64,000 nt of DNA, taken from assembly GCA_030765065.1 (NCBI GenBank), contig CM060988.1, positions 179,221,065 to 179,285,064 of the forward strand, written 5' to 3'. The translations under genes and the position numbers were made by a program. This DNA is from Deroplatys truncata. Lineage: Eukaryota > Arthropoda > Insecta > Mantodea > Mantidae. Under the pieces are notes generated by a model. It ran no database searches. It was given only the letters and a program-made list of their open reading frames with translations, and had not been told where the DNA came from. Position 1 is the stretch's first letter. Each line of letters begins with the position of its first letter. Shown one piece after another: positions 1-11,420 of this stretch.

Positions 1-1170
1 CGATATTGGGTTGTGAATGTTAGTACATACGGAATCTTCAGATTTATTCGGCCGTTGCCGCCAGTCGGTTGTCTGCGCTTGACATCAAAACTTCGAAGTG
101 AGTTTATCACCAGTGCTTCTAGCAGAGGACTAGCGGATGAGTTGGACGTCAACAGTTTCGAGGTCACCTTAGTGAAATGCGGCTTGTATCGCACCTTTCC
201 ATTATTTACAATTAGAACTTCTTTCTCTTGCGTCTCGTAAATTCTCAATGTCAGCATGTATGCTCATAGGTAACTCAAATAACTGGACGGTTTGTCTAGC
301 GTGGAGTGTCTTGCCTTAGCCATCAGCCATGCAAATTCTATGGTCGGCGGTCACTTCCATCTACCGTGCAAATAGCACACAAATATCCTAGTGAAAAATA
401 GTTCTGCAATGCCACAGTACATCAAACTGTTTACGAATTAGGAGACGCGTGCATTGCGGGATTCAACTCCGCACCTCCCCTTTGAGACAAAAGGTTCGCT
501 GGACTAATAATGACTCATTTAAACTGACTGGCGGTGGTGCTGTGCGCCAATTTGGCGGCGCGGGATTCGCAGGAATGGTCCCGGGTTCGATGCTAGCTCA
601 GGGACTCGCATGGATCTTGGATCTAGGGTTGGTGGTTAATACGACTGATTCATTTTCCTGCCATTTATTTCCTGTCACCGTTTTAAAATATGACTCCTCA
701 TATTACCTCGCCACACACAAGTATGCATTTATTTACTGCTGTACTTCACACAGTCGCGCCTATCCGTCGACACACATGTTTTCAGAACCACCTCCAAGGA
801 AATACCACGACAAGTGTCTTTTCTGAAATGTCCGTTTCTTTATTTCAAGTCCCCTATCTCCCCATTTCACCATCACATGATTTGTACCTTCTTCCATATT
901 GATCAGAGCACTGCCTTTTCTACACATCGGCTTTTCAGGCGAACTAACGGTACACTAATAAAGCGTAATCTGCTCTAACTTGGCTACAATTGCGTGGCGA
1001 AAACCAACCCCGTTTCCTGCCTGCTACTGGCACTGTCTTTTCAACCCATATTCACCTTTACATGTAATACTCACTTCCCAGTCTTTTTTAATAGTACTAT
1101 TCCTACTGTTATTAATATTTATTTTCCCTATGGTTATCATTTTATATTTAGTTACGTAGAACGTACTGTT
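1..1170. other. Unassigned sequence, no gene recognised
   Basis: I see no supportable gene here. Short open frames exist but none has a recognisable domain or splice context. A GC-richer patch near 450-640 contains a GGTTCGA-type motif reminiscent of a tRNA B box, but I could not pair it with an A box, so I do not call a SINE. Confidence 0.4.
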
Positions 1171-1177
1171 TCAGTTT

Positions 1178-1314
1178 TCAAACACACACGTACACGTTTT
1201 CTTTTTTGGATTAAGGGGAATACATTTCCTGTGAAATCTGAATGTCGAGCTTTTGGGTGGAATGCAATATTTCCTCTACCTAATATGTAGATACGTAGTA
1301 GAGAAAGTAAAAAT
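1178..1314 (-). repeat. Family-1 repeat, short fragment
   Basis: This stretch carries the left-end block of the abundant family-1 repeat in reverse orientation: a pyrimidine-rich 'ttttttggatt' part, the 'tttttgggtggaatgcaata' block, and the terminal 'gtagagaaagtaaaaa'. It is diverged and lacks the rest of the unit. Confidence 0.7.
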
Positions 1315-1786
1315 ATTCAAAATTTCTACAGAGCAATGTTTGGGGCACAGCTCTACTTCGTTTGCCTGGTGTAATAACAAAAGAAAAGCTATCTTCGCAA
1401 AGCGAGTGTCAAATGTTAGGGAACATCGAGTATCTGATAAACGCTTTCGTATAAATGTTAGCTTCTGCAGGTTCAACAGCCAAATATACACCGTTCGCAG
1501 GACTCCATCTGTCTTCCTAGTTTCTTGGTTCACTGGGCAACGGCGGATCCATAATCGATGGCGCGTTTGTAAAGGAAATTAAATTGCTTTAATAATAACA
1601 CACAGCGCAGGAAAATGTATCAACATGTGTTATATCCAGCTTCATCCTGCGAATACAGCATGACCACCTATGTTTCTTGCTTCTGGAAGTTCGTCTGCTT
1701 TAAATAAGAAAACTTTAAAGAGTGGGATTTTGGCTTTCCTTAACGTTACCTAAGGAAATATTGAAATATATCCAGAAATAAGATAT

Positions 1787-2084
1787 CAAGAACCCCCCAG
1801 CGGTAACCAGCCAAAGGCTGAAGGACGGAGAAAGTGGACAGAGAGCATCCTTTTTCCCCGCCACACTACACTGAAACACCATCTTCGACACTTTCAACCC
1901 TAAAATAGACCAAACGGGGTGAAGGATGACTGAAATGATTAATGGAGGGATAAGAAATTGGGGGGTTGAAAGAAACCATTCCTGCATTCGTCTGACGACC
2001 CAGGCGGTCGCCGAGGATCGAACCTAGCAGCTCCCGAAGGAGTGCCATAGACGTTACGGCTTGAGCTATCCTGCTCGGTAGAAT
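1787..2084 (-). mobile_element. tRNA-derived SINE (SINE-A, copy 1)
   Basis: Read on the minus strand, the head starts 'ccgagcaggatagctcaagc' (A-box-like TAGCTCAAGC). About 45 nt later it has 'ggttcgatcctcgg', a near-perfect RNA polymerase III B box. The body (1787-1990) shares blocks with the longer copy at 10071-10630, including the segments around 1875-1890 and 1975-1985. It is a truncated member of the same family. Target duplications are not clean. The A and B box spacing supports descent from a tRNA. Confidence 0.75.
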
Positions 2085-2149
2085 AAAGTCGACTTTACGG
2101 GCTATTGCTGTAGAAAGCAATACATACATCTTATTTACTTGTCATTTTT

Positions 2150-2415
2150 CAGAAAATAAAAATTATAAAAAGGTTTCAAGTAACGGGTTCTTGAAAAATC
2201 TGTATCACATCTTTGGAAGGTGCTGAACTTAAATACCAAGTTTGTAATATATCCGACATTTCCTTTTTGAGTTATACTGTTCAAAAACACACACACACAC
2301 TTGCGCTGGCGTGTGTTGACCAATTTTTGAAAATTGTCTTTTTCGATTCAGGGATTCTTAAAACTCAGATTTCCGGCTTTTTGGGTGGAATACAATACTT
2401 GATTTACATACTATA
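2150..2415 (-). repeat. Family-1 repeat, left-half fragment with CA tract
   Basis: Diverged reverse-orientation fragment of family 1. It contains the 'taaataccaagttt' block, a (CA)n tract at about 2287-2300, and the 'ttttgggtggaatacaatac' block. The terminal AGTAGAGAAAGT motif is lost. Confidence 0.75.
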
Positions 2416-2441
2416 AATAGCTATTATATATAACTAATATA

Positions 2442-2919
2442 CAGGTTATTCAAAAAGAAGAAAGAGATTTTAAATATTTACTTCTAATAAACGACAATAG
2501 ATAATGACACATACGACACATCATTAAATAGAGGAAAGTTCAAAGTTTTAAGCCCCACCTATTAGTACCATTCAGTGCCTATAGTGGCGCTGTGTTTGTT
2601 TACGGGAAAATGGCGACGACACAGGAAAAGTCGTTTTGTGTGCTGCATTATGCAAAGAGTCAACCCATTGTTTCATTGCAGCGTGCATTTCGTTTTAAGT
2701 TCAACGCCTCGTCGTAAAAATTTGCAATTGATACAAGATGGTTGCATATGCAAACGGAAAAGCACTGGTCGTCCTCGCGTAATAACCGGTGCTCATTTTG
2801 AACACACAAAATAAAATTTGGAACTTTTCTCTATTCAGTGAGGTTTTGCATGTGTCGCCATCTATTGTCGTTCATTAGAAATAAATATTTAAAGTCTGTT
2901 CCTTCTTTTTGAATAACCC
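2442..2919 (+). mobile_element. Internally deleted mariner with ~70-bp terminal inverted repeats
   Basis: The left end 'caggttattcaaaaagaag' matches the reverse complement of the right end, 'gggttattcaaaaagaagg', and the similarity continues for about 70 bp on each side. TA dinucleotides flank both ends (2440-2441, 2920-2921). The interior keeps only the transposase N-terminus. An ATG at 2610 opens MATTQEKSFCVLHYAKSQ, and later comes CKRKSTGRPRV, the helix-turn-helix region and GRPR linker of the insect mariner/IS630 group. All three catalytic Asp regions are deleted, so it is non-autonomous. Confidence 0.8.
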
Positions 2920-3510
2920 TATTAGTTTATATTTCCAAGATTGCAGAATAAAGCAGAACTGCTAGTATTTGTTTTTCTATGGATAGAAAATCCTTTAAAA
3001 GAAGTTTTCAGCACGAAATATATTTATATAGAATGGGAATCATATAAATTATTATTATACTTGACTAACGATAGTGGATATACAGTGCCTTCGTTTTACG
3101 TGAAGGCCACAACCGCCTTATATGCTATCGGCCGAGACGGCAGTGACCTCAGTTTTATGCCAGTGCGCAGAAGCACCGCAAGACACGTCAAGGATACGTT
3201 TACCAGGTGTGAGCTGTCTCTCGTTGCTTTGTCTTCGTGTTGTGAAGTGTTTCGACAGTCTGTTTTCCTTAGAATGTTATTCTCTTATTAGTCCACGGAA
3301 ATGCCTGCCAACTAATTCACGATTGAAAAGCGTATTTTACATACGATACATACGTGAAAACTGAATCATGTAGAGAGGTGTGTAGACAATTTCAGCAGCA
3401 ATTTCCTGATTATCCAGTTCCGGGTAGAGATACTGTGATGTTTGCTCAATAAATTCAGAACAAAGGGATCGATAAACGCTAAAGAATAAGTTTATAGGAA
3501 CAATCCCCAC

Positions 3511-3663
3511 ACCATAGACGAACTTAAGGACAATACAAAAGCAGAAATTATGAACATTACGCAAGAAGAACTTACGCGTGTGAATGGTAATTTCATTCGA
3601 CGATGTCAAGAATGTCTTCGTGCAGATGGACACCACTTTCAACGACACTTACAACAAGGTTAG
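3511..3663 (+). pseudogene. Mariner-family transposase C-terminal remnant
   Basis: The frame reads 50 codons to TAG at 3661-3663 and includes TIDELKDNTKAEI and FIRRCQECLRADGHHFQ. This is the usual C-terminal pattern of the same insect mariner group (leucine-rich 'eLk.nIr.eI', then 'RC..C....G.hF'). No catalytic domain precedes it. A ~45-bp inverted pair near 3065-3105 and 3775-3820 flanks it and may be the remains of its ends. Confidence 0.6.
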
Positions 3664-3943
3664 CAGTCATTACATATATGTTACTAACACTCGTGAGTAG
3701 GTAACGCGGGAGTTACAGAACGGAAAACCACGCAGTGTAGTAGATTGTGTGCATTCGCACGATCCACGGCCTTGGCATAAAACGAAGGCACTGTATATCC
3801 TGTGACATTATCAGTAAGAAAATTTCTGCCATTTGGAGAATGTCAAGTAGGTAGAATTTAGGAATTAGCATACGATACTATATTGTTTACATGTGTTTAT
3901 ACACAGAAAACTACTAATAAGAACATAATTCAGTAAACAACCT

Positions 3944-4830
3944 TGAGGCAGTATTTTATATCAAAACACTGTGAATGCCAGAGTGATTGTAGTGTAAATT
4001 AACATTATTGTATGACAATGATTTTAGATGTTTGTTAGCTATAAGCATTGTTAGGAAATAAGTTTACACGGCCTCGCTGAAACTGACAATAGGAGTGGGT
4101 AACAATGAAGCGATGGGGTGAGTTGTTTATCACTTAGAAGAGACAAACAAATGACGTCAGGGTAGCGTGCCTTTCTTTAGAAATGGAGGGAATATCTTCC
4201 CTAGAGCATATGTGTTTGTAATTTTGATTGGATGACAAAATAGACGCTAATGTTGGCGCGCTTTATTAACCAATAGCAGCTCTATTATAATGTTTAGGCA
4301 TATCGGAGTGAGGGAGTATAAATTCTTGAGCCAAAAGCAAGTATCGCGCAGTTCAAAAGAATCAGTCACGAGGTACACATTACGCAGTTCTCAGCAATCT
4401 CTCGCGAGGTATACATTACGCAGTTTTAATGAATCATTCGCGAGGTACACGTCGCGCAGTCTTGAAGAATCTATCGTGAAGTGCACATAATACAATTTGG
4501 AAGAATCTCTCGAGTCGTAAAGTTAGTTACAGACTGTGAAGTACGCGACAACTATTACGACAGTAAGTACGTTCGGAAATATAACAGTTTCAGTCAGGCG
4601 TGTATCAAGATTAAAGATGTGAAATTAATTAAGTGTGACGGCAATAAAAGTGTAAAAAGAAATTCTTTTATTAGTGTTATCTTTTAGTAACAACTGCACA
4701 CCCTGATCAAGAAATATTTGCTCGACTGAGTAATAATAGCTAGCCGAAAGACAAAGAACCCAAAATTCAAAATAGTAAAACAATAACAGGCGTAGAGTAA
4801 ATAAGGTAACACGAACAGAATACCGCGAAA
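3944..4830 (+). mobile_element. Solo LTR (LTR family A), 887 bp
   Basis: Begins TGAGGCAGTATTTTATATC and ends accgcgaaa. It is flanked by a 4-bp direct repeat 'acct' (3940-3943, 4831-4834), the size expected for gypsy-type integration. It contains a CCAAT-like box near 4268, a TATA-like 'gagtataaattc' near 4316, a run of ~36-bp tandem repeats just downstream (about 4340-4500), and an AATAAA-type signal near 4642. No internal region or second LTR is adjacent, so it is a solo LTR produced by recombination. Short open frames over the 36-bp repeats are an artefact of a period divisible by three. Confidence 0.85.
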
Positions 4831-4834
4831 ACCT

Positions 4835-5280
4835 ATCGCCTTTACAGTTTTTTATAAACTGAGTACCAAGTATCGGTGCTCAAAAATCAGTATCGAGTAT
4901 ATGCTAGATTTTAAAATATCATATTTAGGGATTAGTTCATTTTTTTATAAACCTGTGCTATATAACTTCGTCGATACAAGGAAAACAGTCCTAAACGCTA
5001 CACGAAGAAGCATTCAAAGTCGTTTTCTAGAAACTAATTGCAGCAATTTGCAGCAGCTAAACCTTATCGTGTTATCTGGTTTCACAGCCAATTCGCCAAT
5101 TTCCACCAATTAGAAATGGCTCACTTTCGCTTCGCATAACTTGATCCCCTTAATTATGCAATATCGCTTCAGTTTCTTTTCTCCGAGTTTCACTTGAACC
5201 TGACGAATAGATTATTTTTTAACGCTGTTAGATCTTAGAGACACAGAGGATATTTAATTCGATGTGCCACACGAATTAAA
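4835..5280. other. Unassigned sequence beside solo LTR
   Basis: The first ~70 bp (4831-4900) match 42197-42300 and continue the same host repeat that the solo LTR interrupted. The rest shows no gene or repeat that I recognise. Confidence 0.4.
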
Positions 5281-5284
5281 AAAA

Positions 5285-5981
5285 TTCTGCGTGTTACACT
5301 CGCATGACTTTCTCTACTCTTGTACGAACTATTTTTACAAATGCTTATTCTCCATATGCTTCATGTTAATCGAGATGTTAATCTTACTGCTAATTTTCTT
5401 GTAGATGCAAGGGGAATATGGTAGGTTATACGCGATAGTCAAATATTTTAAGAGCTGGTTGCTATGTGGAGTATTTCATTCTCTTTGCATTACCAGGACA
5501 AAAAAAAATAAATAACGAATTTCCATTTGCGAAAAAGTATAAGCATTGGAAAATTTAAGGGAATAACAAGCAATATCTCGAAAATGGTTCACTCAACAAG
5601 AAAATCTATAGGACATAAATTGTGTATTTTAACGCGATCTCCATTTTTTTGTGTAGTAAACTTTTGTCTACCTGCTATGGTTTACCAGTTGTGCAAAAGC
5701 CGTTCACAATGAATACTTTTGGAGACATTCCCAGAAAATTCGAGATATACATTTCATTTGTCTTGAAAATATCTTAAACATATGATATTTTAATCAAAAT
5801 CGTTAGAGCTATTTTTGAGAAACTTAAAATTTTCGAAAAATGTTCCAAGTAAAGGGTAATCCGGGGTGGGGGGATTTTCTTGAAAACCTTGGTGTCGCAT
5901 CTCTGGACAATACTGAACCTAAATACCAAGTTTGGTGTTTATCCGACTGTTCGTTTCTGAGTTATACTGTTCACAGACACA

Positions 5982-6017
<36 letters not shown>

Positions 6018-6149
6018 ATATGTTTCCAAAAATGCTTTTTTTGGATTCAGGGAGTCTCAAAACATATACTTCCGGTGAAATCTCGGTATCGAATTTTTGG
6101 GTGGAATACAATAATTTCCCTACTTACTATACGTATAGAGAAAGTAAAA
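5285..6149 (-). repeat. Family-1 repeat, near full length
   Basis: In reverse orientation it starts with the right-end block 'gtgttacactcgcatgactt' and ends with 'atagagaaagtaaaaag'. In between it carries the T-rich tract, the 'gcaatatctcgaaaatggtt' block, the 'ggttacc..gggtggggggatttt'-type block, a (CA)n tract at 5983-6014, and the 'tttttgggtggaatacaata' block. No coding capacity is visible. It is probably a non-autonomous element, class undetermined. Confidence 0.8.
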
Positions 6150-7930
6150 AGGTGCGCAGAAAACGGATGCCGCGTCTGAAAATGTTCAAAACACAGCCTT
6201 CGAGCCTCAGCTGCATTTTGATGCGTCTCCGCACAGAACTATTCATAGGAGTGTGTTCGTTATTGGTGAACGTTATCTTTTTGTCTGAATGACCTGGCTC
6301 GAACCGCATGCAGGTGACCACGCGACACGTATCAGCACGAAACTACCACGTAAACGCCTGCAGAAAGCAGCACTACCACAGTCACTTTCGCTTTGTACCT
6401 GCACTGCTCTTTTGAACAGCAGTGATGCGGCAACTTCTTTTGCACCTATGTATACATGAAACATAAACCTGAAAAGGACGGCTTGTTTGGACCACCTGGT
6501 ATAAATAACATTTGTAAGAGCGAAAACAATAAACTGAATACACATTTCGTTCTTTTCTTCTCCTCATTTCAGCAATTTTCTCTGCGCACAGCGACGGCTT
6601 AAATTGCACTGGTGTATTCCAAAGCCGTCTGTTAATTATTAACTTCTCTGCATGCGCTATAAAATAACTTTATGAATGCTGCAGAATCTCTGGAGGAAAC
6701 TGTTGATTTCATTAGCTCTGGAGTTAGTTTCAGAAATGCCTAGTATTCAATTTATTTTTTTACGATCAAAAATGTTTCCCAGAGATCGTAAAAATTTATC
6801 TGACGGTAGAGCTAATTAAGCTATGGCTGTTTAGTTCCCAGGAGGCTTTGCATTCCATACTGTGCTGGTCAAAAGTACCTGTGAGGTTTAAATTAATAAT
6901 GCAAATAGTTATTTATACTGTGTAATATCTCATTTGAACCCGTTTATGCATGTGAGGGAGATTAAATTTATTGAAAACATTTTAAGTAAATAATGATTTA
7001 AATACGCAGTTAAATGTTAATGACTTTAGGATACGCTATTTCAGTGCCATAATAGGGCATCATAAAATCAATATCTATTCAGCTATAGTAAATAGTTCAA
7101 ATGTATTGAAATTTATGTTATTCAATGAATATTAAACCAATATGCTGTGATGCATTAATTTGGTATTCAATAATATCACATTAGCCTCAGAAAATAAGTC
7201 ACTAGCGTTATTTACCTCGACAATCGGACCTGTAATTAATAACGGCAGCGAAAGCGATTCACTAATGGCGTCAGAATCCTCTGCCAACTCCGCAAGTGCC
7301 AAATAAGAACAAAAGTATTAGTTGGTATTGTGGGATATTAATAATTTGGGGGGTTACATTATTGTGCTACATTGTTATCACCAGACACATTGTTGTTTAC
7401 ATCACTCTTGGCTGGTAGCTTTGCTAGCCACGAGTAGTGGGGATAGCGTCACTCCTTCCATGAGGAACGGACCGCGTGTGTAAGCCGACCTTCGGATCGG
7501 TGGACATCTCCTCCCACCTTCCATTTTTAGTAATGTAGGAACCCGAAATAAATCTAGGAATGTGTGAGTAGATTTGTGTTATGAATTTTGTACAGTAAAA
7601 ACCCACACCTTCCTCTCAACCTCCACACCACGTTTCTGTCCTCGTCAGCCAAATGAGTATGTTTCCTCAATGTGCGTGCTGGGTGCCCAAAATTAATTTA
7701 ATTTTCATGTGAACTATTAGGCCATCTACCCAGCAAGTAACATTTTGTTTTATAATGCTGAAAAACAACCAAATCTTATTTTATAGCCCATTATGCGTAT
7801 TTGGTGGGTTTTTCTAGAAAAAAAAACTGGGAGCCCGCTACTCCCACGGCAACCCTATACGAATCCGTTAGTGCAGTAGCGGCGGATCGAACTCTGTTTC
7901 TCCCCTATATAATGTAATGATAGGAAACAA
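6150..7930. other. Unassigned sequence
   Basis: No gene, RNA gene or clear repeat is recognised across this stretch. Base composition is ordinary and AT-rich, with a modestly GC-rich patch at about 7430-7520. The longest open frames (about 90 codons) lack recognisable domains. Confidence 0.35.
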
Positions 7931-7934
7931 CCTT

Positions 7935-8215
7935 TCGTTATAGTGATTTTCCTTCACACTGTGATCACCTCGGCTCCCTATGCAGCAGTTGTAACATCCC
8001 TGCAACCGCACCACATTTTCATAGTGACATTTACAATGATAATAAACACTTACCTTATAAGAGACGTTAGAAATGCCCTTTCTTATCCGCATATTTCTAG
8101 TATTTTTCCAGAAATTTTTCATTCACAATTGAGAGTTAAATTTCCAGAATTTAGTGAATTTTTGGCATGAACTTTTCTTTTAACTCTTCCAATGTATGGG
8201 GTTTGTTGCACACAC
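7935..8215 (-). pseudogene. Mariner transposase C-terminal remnant plus GC-rich 3' segment
   Basis: On the minus strand from about 8215, the fragments LEELKEK, VNEKFLEK and ADKKGHF appear in shifting frames. They match the C-terminal pattern seen at 28560-28650. Next to it (7935-8060) is the GC-rich segment found beside other mariner remnants at 10885-11040 and 28660-28800, so this is probably the non-coding end of the same element. Confidence 0.5.
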
Positions 8216-8221
8216 ACACAA

Positions 8222-8847
8222 TTACCTGCTCTACTAAGTATAGTAAGTAGGGGAAGTATTGTATTCCACCCAAAAATTCGATACCGGGATTTCACCGGAA
8301 ATACATGTTTTGAGACCTCCTTAATCCAAAAAAAGCATTTTTGGAAACATGCCTGCGTGTGTGTGCGTGTGCGCGGCGTGCGTGTACAGCATAAGTCAGA
8401 AACGAACAATCGGATAAACACCAAACTTGATATTTAGGTACAGTATCTTCCAGAGATGCGACACGAAGGTTTTCAATAAAATCCCCCCACCTCAGATTAC
8501 ACTTTCAATGGAACATTTTTCGAAAATTTTAATTTTCTCAAAATGGCTCTAACGATTTTGATTAAAATATCGTATGTTTAAGATATTTTCATGACAAATG
8601 AAATGTATATCTCGAATTTTCTAGGGAATGTCTCCATAAGTATTCTTCATTGTGAACGACTTCTGCATAACTGGTAAAGCATAAGAGATAGACAAAATTT
8701 TACTACACATAAAATGTAGATCGCGTTAAAATACACAATTTATGTCATATACATTTTTATTGTTGAGTGAACCATTTTCGAGATATTGCTTGTTATTCCC
8801 TTAAATTTTCCAATACTTATACTTTTTCTCAAATTCTTTATTCATTT
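8222..8847 (+). repeat. Family-1 repeat, left half only
   Basis: Carries the left end ('tctactaagtatagtaagta'), the GT tract at about 8356-8374 and the middle blocks. It stops in the T-rich 'attcattttta' tract, exactly where the next family-1 copy begins. Confidence 0.8.
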
Positions 8848-8849
8848 TT

Positions 8850-9757
8850 ACTTTCTCTACTACGTATAGTAAGTAGGGGAAGTATTGTATTCCACCCAAA
8901 AATTCGATACCGAGATTTCACCGGAAATACATGTTTTGAGATCCCCTGAATCCAAAAAAAGCATTTTTGGAAACATGTCCGTGTGTGTGTGTGTGTGTCT
9001 GTCTGTGTGTCTGTCTGTGAACAGCATAACTCAGAAACGAACAGTCGGATAAACACCATACTTGGTATTTAGGTTCAGTATCTTCCAGAGATACGACACG
9101 AAGGTTTCTAAGAAAATCCCCCCACCCCAGATTACCCTTTACATGGAAGATTTTTCGAAAGTTTTCTCAAAATTGGCTCTAACGATTTTGATTAAAATAT
9201 CATATGTTTAAGATAGTTTCATAACAAATAAAATGTATATCTTGAATTTGCTGGGAATGTCTCCAAAAGTATTCTTCATTGTGAACGACTTTTGCATAAC
9301 TGGTAAACCATAAGAGATAGACAAAATTTTACTACACAAAAATGTAGATCGCGTTTAAATACACAATTTATGTCATATACATTTTTATTGTTGAGTGAAC
9401 CATTTTCGAGATATAGCTTGTTATTCCCTTAAATGTTTCAATACTTATTTTCTCAAATGGGAATTCGTTATTCATTTTTTGTCTTGGATATGCAAAGAGT
9501 ATTAATCTGTGGCAAAGGGAATGGTACTGCACCTAGCAAACAGCTATTAAGTGATATGTATGTGCTTAAAGGCTATTGTATTTCTATATTGCCCTTGTAA
9601 ATATATATTCCCCTTACATCTACAAGAAAATTAGCAATAAGATAGAGTCTGCAAATGTTTATCTCGATTAACATGAAGTAGATGAAGAATAAGCGTTTGT
9701 ATAAATAGTTTGTACAAGAGTAGAGAAAGTCATGTGAGTGTAACACATCAGATTTTT
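8850..9757 (+). repeat. Family-1 repeat, full length
   Basis: Reference copy in forward orientation. The left end is ACTTTCTCTACTACG. The block at 8890-8905 is shared by all copies, and the GT/CT microsatellite lies at about 8980-9017. The right end has AGTAGAGAAAGT (about 9718-9730) followed by 'catgtgagtgtaacacatca' and a T run. The 12-bp ends ACTTTCTCTACT and AGTAGAGAAAGT are inverted copies of each other. No open frame has domains, so this looks like a non-autonomous mobile element. Confidence 0.8.
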
Positions 9758-9789
9758 GTTCATGTGATCATAAGAGTCGGGTAATGTTT

Positions 9790-10070
9790 TATTAGATTTT
9801 GCGAAATGATAAGAGTAGTTGACCCATGCTTAATATTCTTCTCTGATGAAGCATGGTTTCGTTTTATGGCTGTATTTCGTCGCAAAATAACAGGTATTGA
9901 AGTACAAAGAAACCCGATTTTATACATGGAATTCCCTTGCATGATGCGAATATTGGCGTACAATATATGCATACAGTATAATAACAGCTATACTTTTTAA
10001 CAAGCAATAAATGCTGCGCATACAGCTCATGAGCCGTTAAATTTAATTCAGGAAATTTGTGAAGACAGGA
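9790..10070 (+). pseudogene. Mariner transposase pseudogene, part 1 (before SINE insertion)
   Basis: In one frame from about 9806, the residues LIFFSDEAWFRF correspond to the second catalytic Asp motif of this mariner group (usually F.DEAWF.L). Further on, HTAHEPLNLIQEICED corresponds to the region before the third Asp. Stops and frameshifts interrupt it. A SINE splits it from part 2 (10643-10870), and the protein resumes in register across the SINE's target duplication. Confidence 0.7.
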
Positions 10071-10630
10071 CTGGATTGGATTGGATTAACTGCGGAGGGG
10101 ACTCGGCACCGATCCAGAGTGGATATTGTAGCTACGCCCCACGAGAGAGCGTTTCCGGGAGGAAGGATGGGGCGGATTGGAGACACCGGGCGGCCGGAAC
10201 CAGGAGCGACGGCACGGCAATGACAGGGTCTCCAAGTTTCCAGATAGACACACCTCGGCAGACGGACAAGCAGACCGGTGACCCCACACAGAAGGGGTAA
10301 TGCCCCACAAGGCGGTTCGGGTACCCCGGTAGCCGGCCGAAAGCCGAGGAACGGAGAGAGTCAGAAAGAGTATACTTTTCTCCTGCCACGTTGCACCGAA
10401 ACACCATCGCCGACATTTCCAGCCAACAGATGAAATATGAATGAAATGAAGAATGTAACTAAATGGAGCGACAGGAAATTCGGGGATAAAAGAAACCACT
10501 CCAGCATTGGCGTGACGATCCGGGAAAACCCTGAAAAACCCTATGGGTCAAAGTGGGCGGTCATCGGAGATCTGTCCCGGGACCTCCCGAATGCGGGCCA
10601 CAGACGTAACCGCCTGAGCTATCACGCTCG
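10071..10630 (-). mobile_element. tRNA-derived SINE (SINE-A, copy 2) inserted in a mariner pseudogene
   Basis: The 560-bp GC-rich element is flanked by a 12-bp duplication: 'gtgaagacagga' (10059-10070) and 'gtgaagatagga' (10631-10642), one mismatch. The minus-strand head reads 'gatagctcaggcggttacg' (A box). The B box is degenerate near 10580. The plus-strand left end 'ctggattggattggatt' is the reverse complement of a simple-repeat 3' tail. The body shares blocks with the copy at 1787-2084. The interruption falls inside the transposase frame between ED and IINKELWPSRSPDL. Confidence 0.85.
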
Positions 10631-10642
10631 GTGAAGATAGGA

Positions 10643-11040
10643 TAATTAATAAAGAGTTGTGGCCCTCACGATCCCCTGATTTAACTATATGTGATTTTTA
10701 CCTAGGGGGAGCTTGAAAAATAAGCTGTGTGCAACAAACCCCATACATTGAAAAAAAATAAAAGGAAACATCAGAAGAGAAAATCGTTCAATTTCGGATA
10801 CTGAACTCTTCAAGATGAATGGAAATAGTTAAACAGATGCCGGAATTATTTATATAGAGGACAATATTTCAAAAATGTCCTACGATATTTGTTTGTAATT
10901 ATTGTAACTATAACTGTAAATATGAGAACGTGAGACGGTGGCGAGGATATTATAACCGTTTCGGCGGGAGTCCAAACGGCGGCGGCCGGCACGCGAGAAG
11001 TCGTGTGATGGCCACAGTGTGATAGAAAAGCACTGTAAAA
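10643..11040 (+). pseudogene. Mariner transposase pseudogene, part 2, with GC-rich end
   Basis: Directly after the SINE, the frame continues with KELWPSRSPDL, the third catalytic Asp motif (WP.RSPDL), then degraded C-terminal sequence to about 10870. The GC-rich segment 10885-11040 is in the orientation seen beside the other remnant at 28660-28800. Confidence 0.7.
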
Positions 11041-11420
11041 TATGTTGGAAATGATTCCCAAAAGCCCGATACCTGTTAAACATATTACTGAACACTAGCG
11101 CAACCGAAATATTGGAAGATGCTTGCAGGCCGGTCTTCTAATTTGTCAAGAGTATAGGGATTTGTTACACATCACATGGATTTAGATCTGGAGAGCGAGC
11201 CAATTATTGTCATCAAAAACACATTGTAATGCCAGGAGATAACGGTGTTTTTGGACTTATTTTCACAACGCCCCTAAGCTAGTCTCATTTTGCCTAGGTT
11301 AAAACTGTTGGCTATGTTCCTTTTTGTTTAACACGACTCCTTCTAAGTGTTTCTAACAATTTATAAATTGTGTATTTATTAGGAACGGTATAAATTCAAG
11401 CTAACAATCCATATGCGACT
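11041..11420. other. Unassigned sequence
   Basis: No gene or repeat recognised between the mariner remnant and the next LTR-like repeat. Confidence 0.35.

Noticed and set aside
3060..3820. ~45-bp inverted pair (3065-3105 and 3775-3820) as a separate transposon
   Set aside because: No target duplication or coding content can be tied to it; noted only as possible ends of a degraded mariner.
4290..4490. Small Arg/Ser/Tyr-rich frames after the TATA box of solo LTRs (also 20627-20857)
   Set aside because: Caused by ~36-bp tandem repeats; they begin or end in different places in different copies.
5840..6292. 150-codon plus-strand frame and similar frames with His/Thr runs in other family-1 copies
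   Set aside because: His/Thr runs come from the CA microsatellite; frames are not conserved among copies and no domain is visible.
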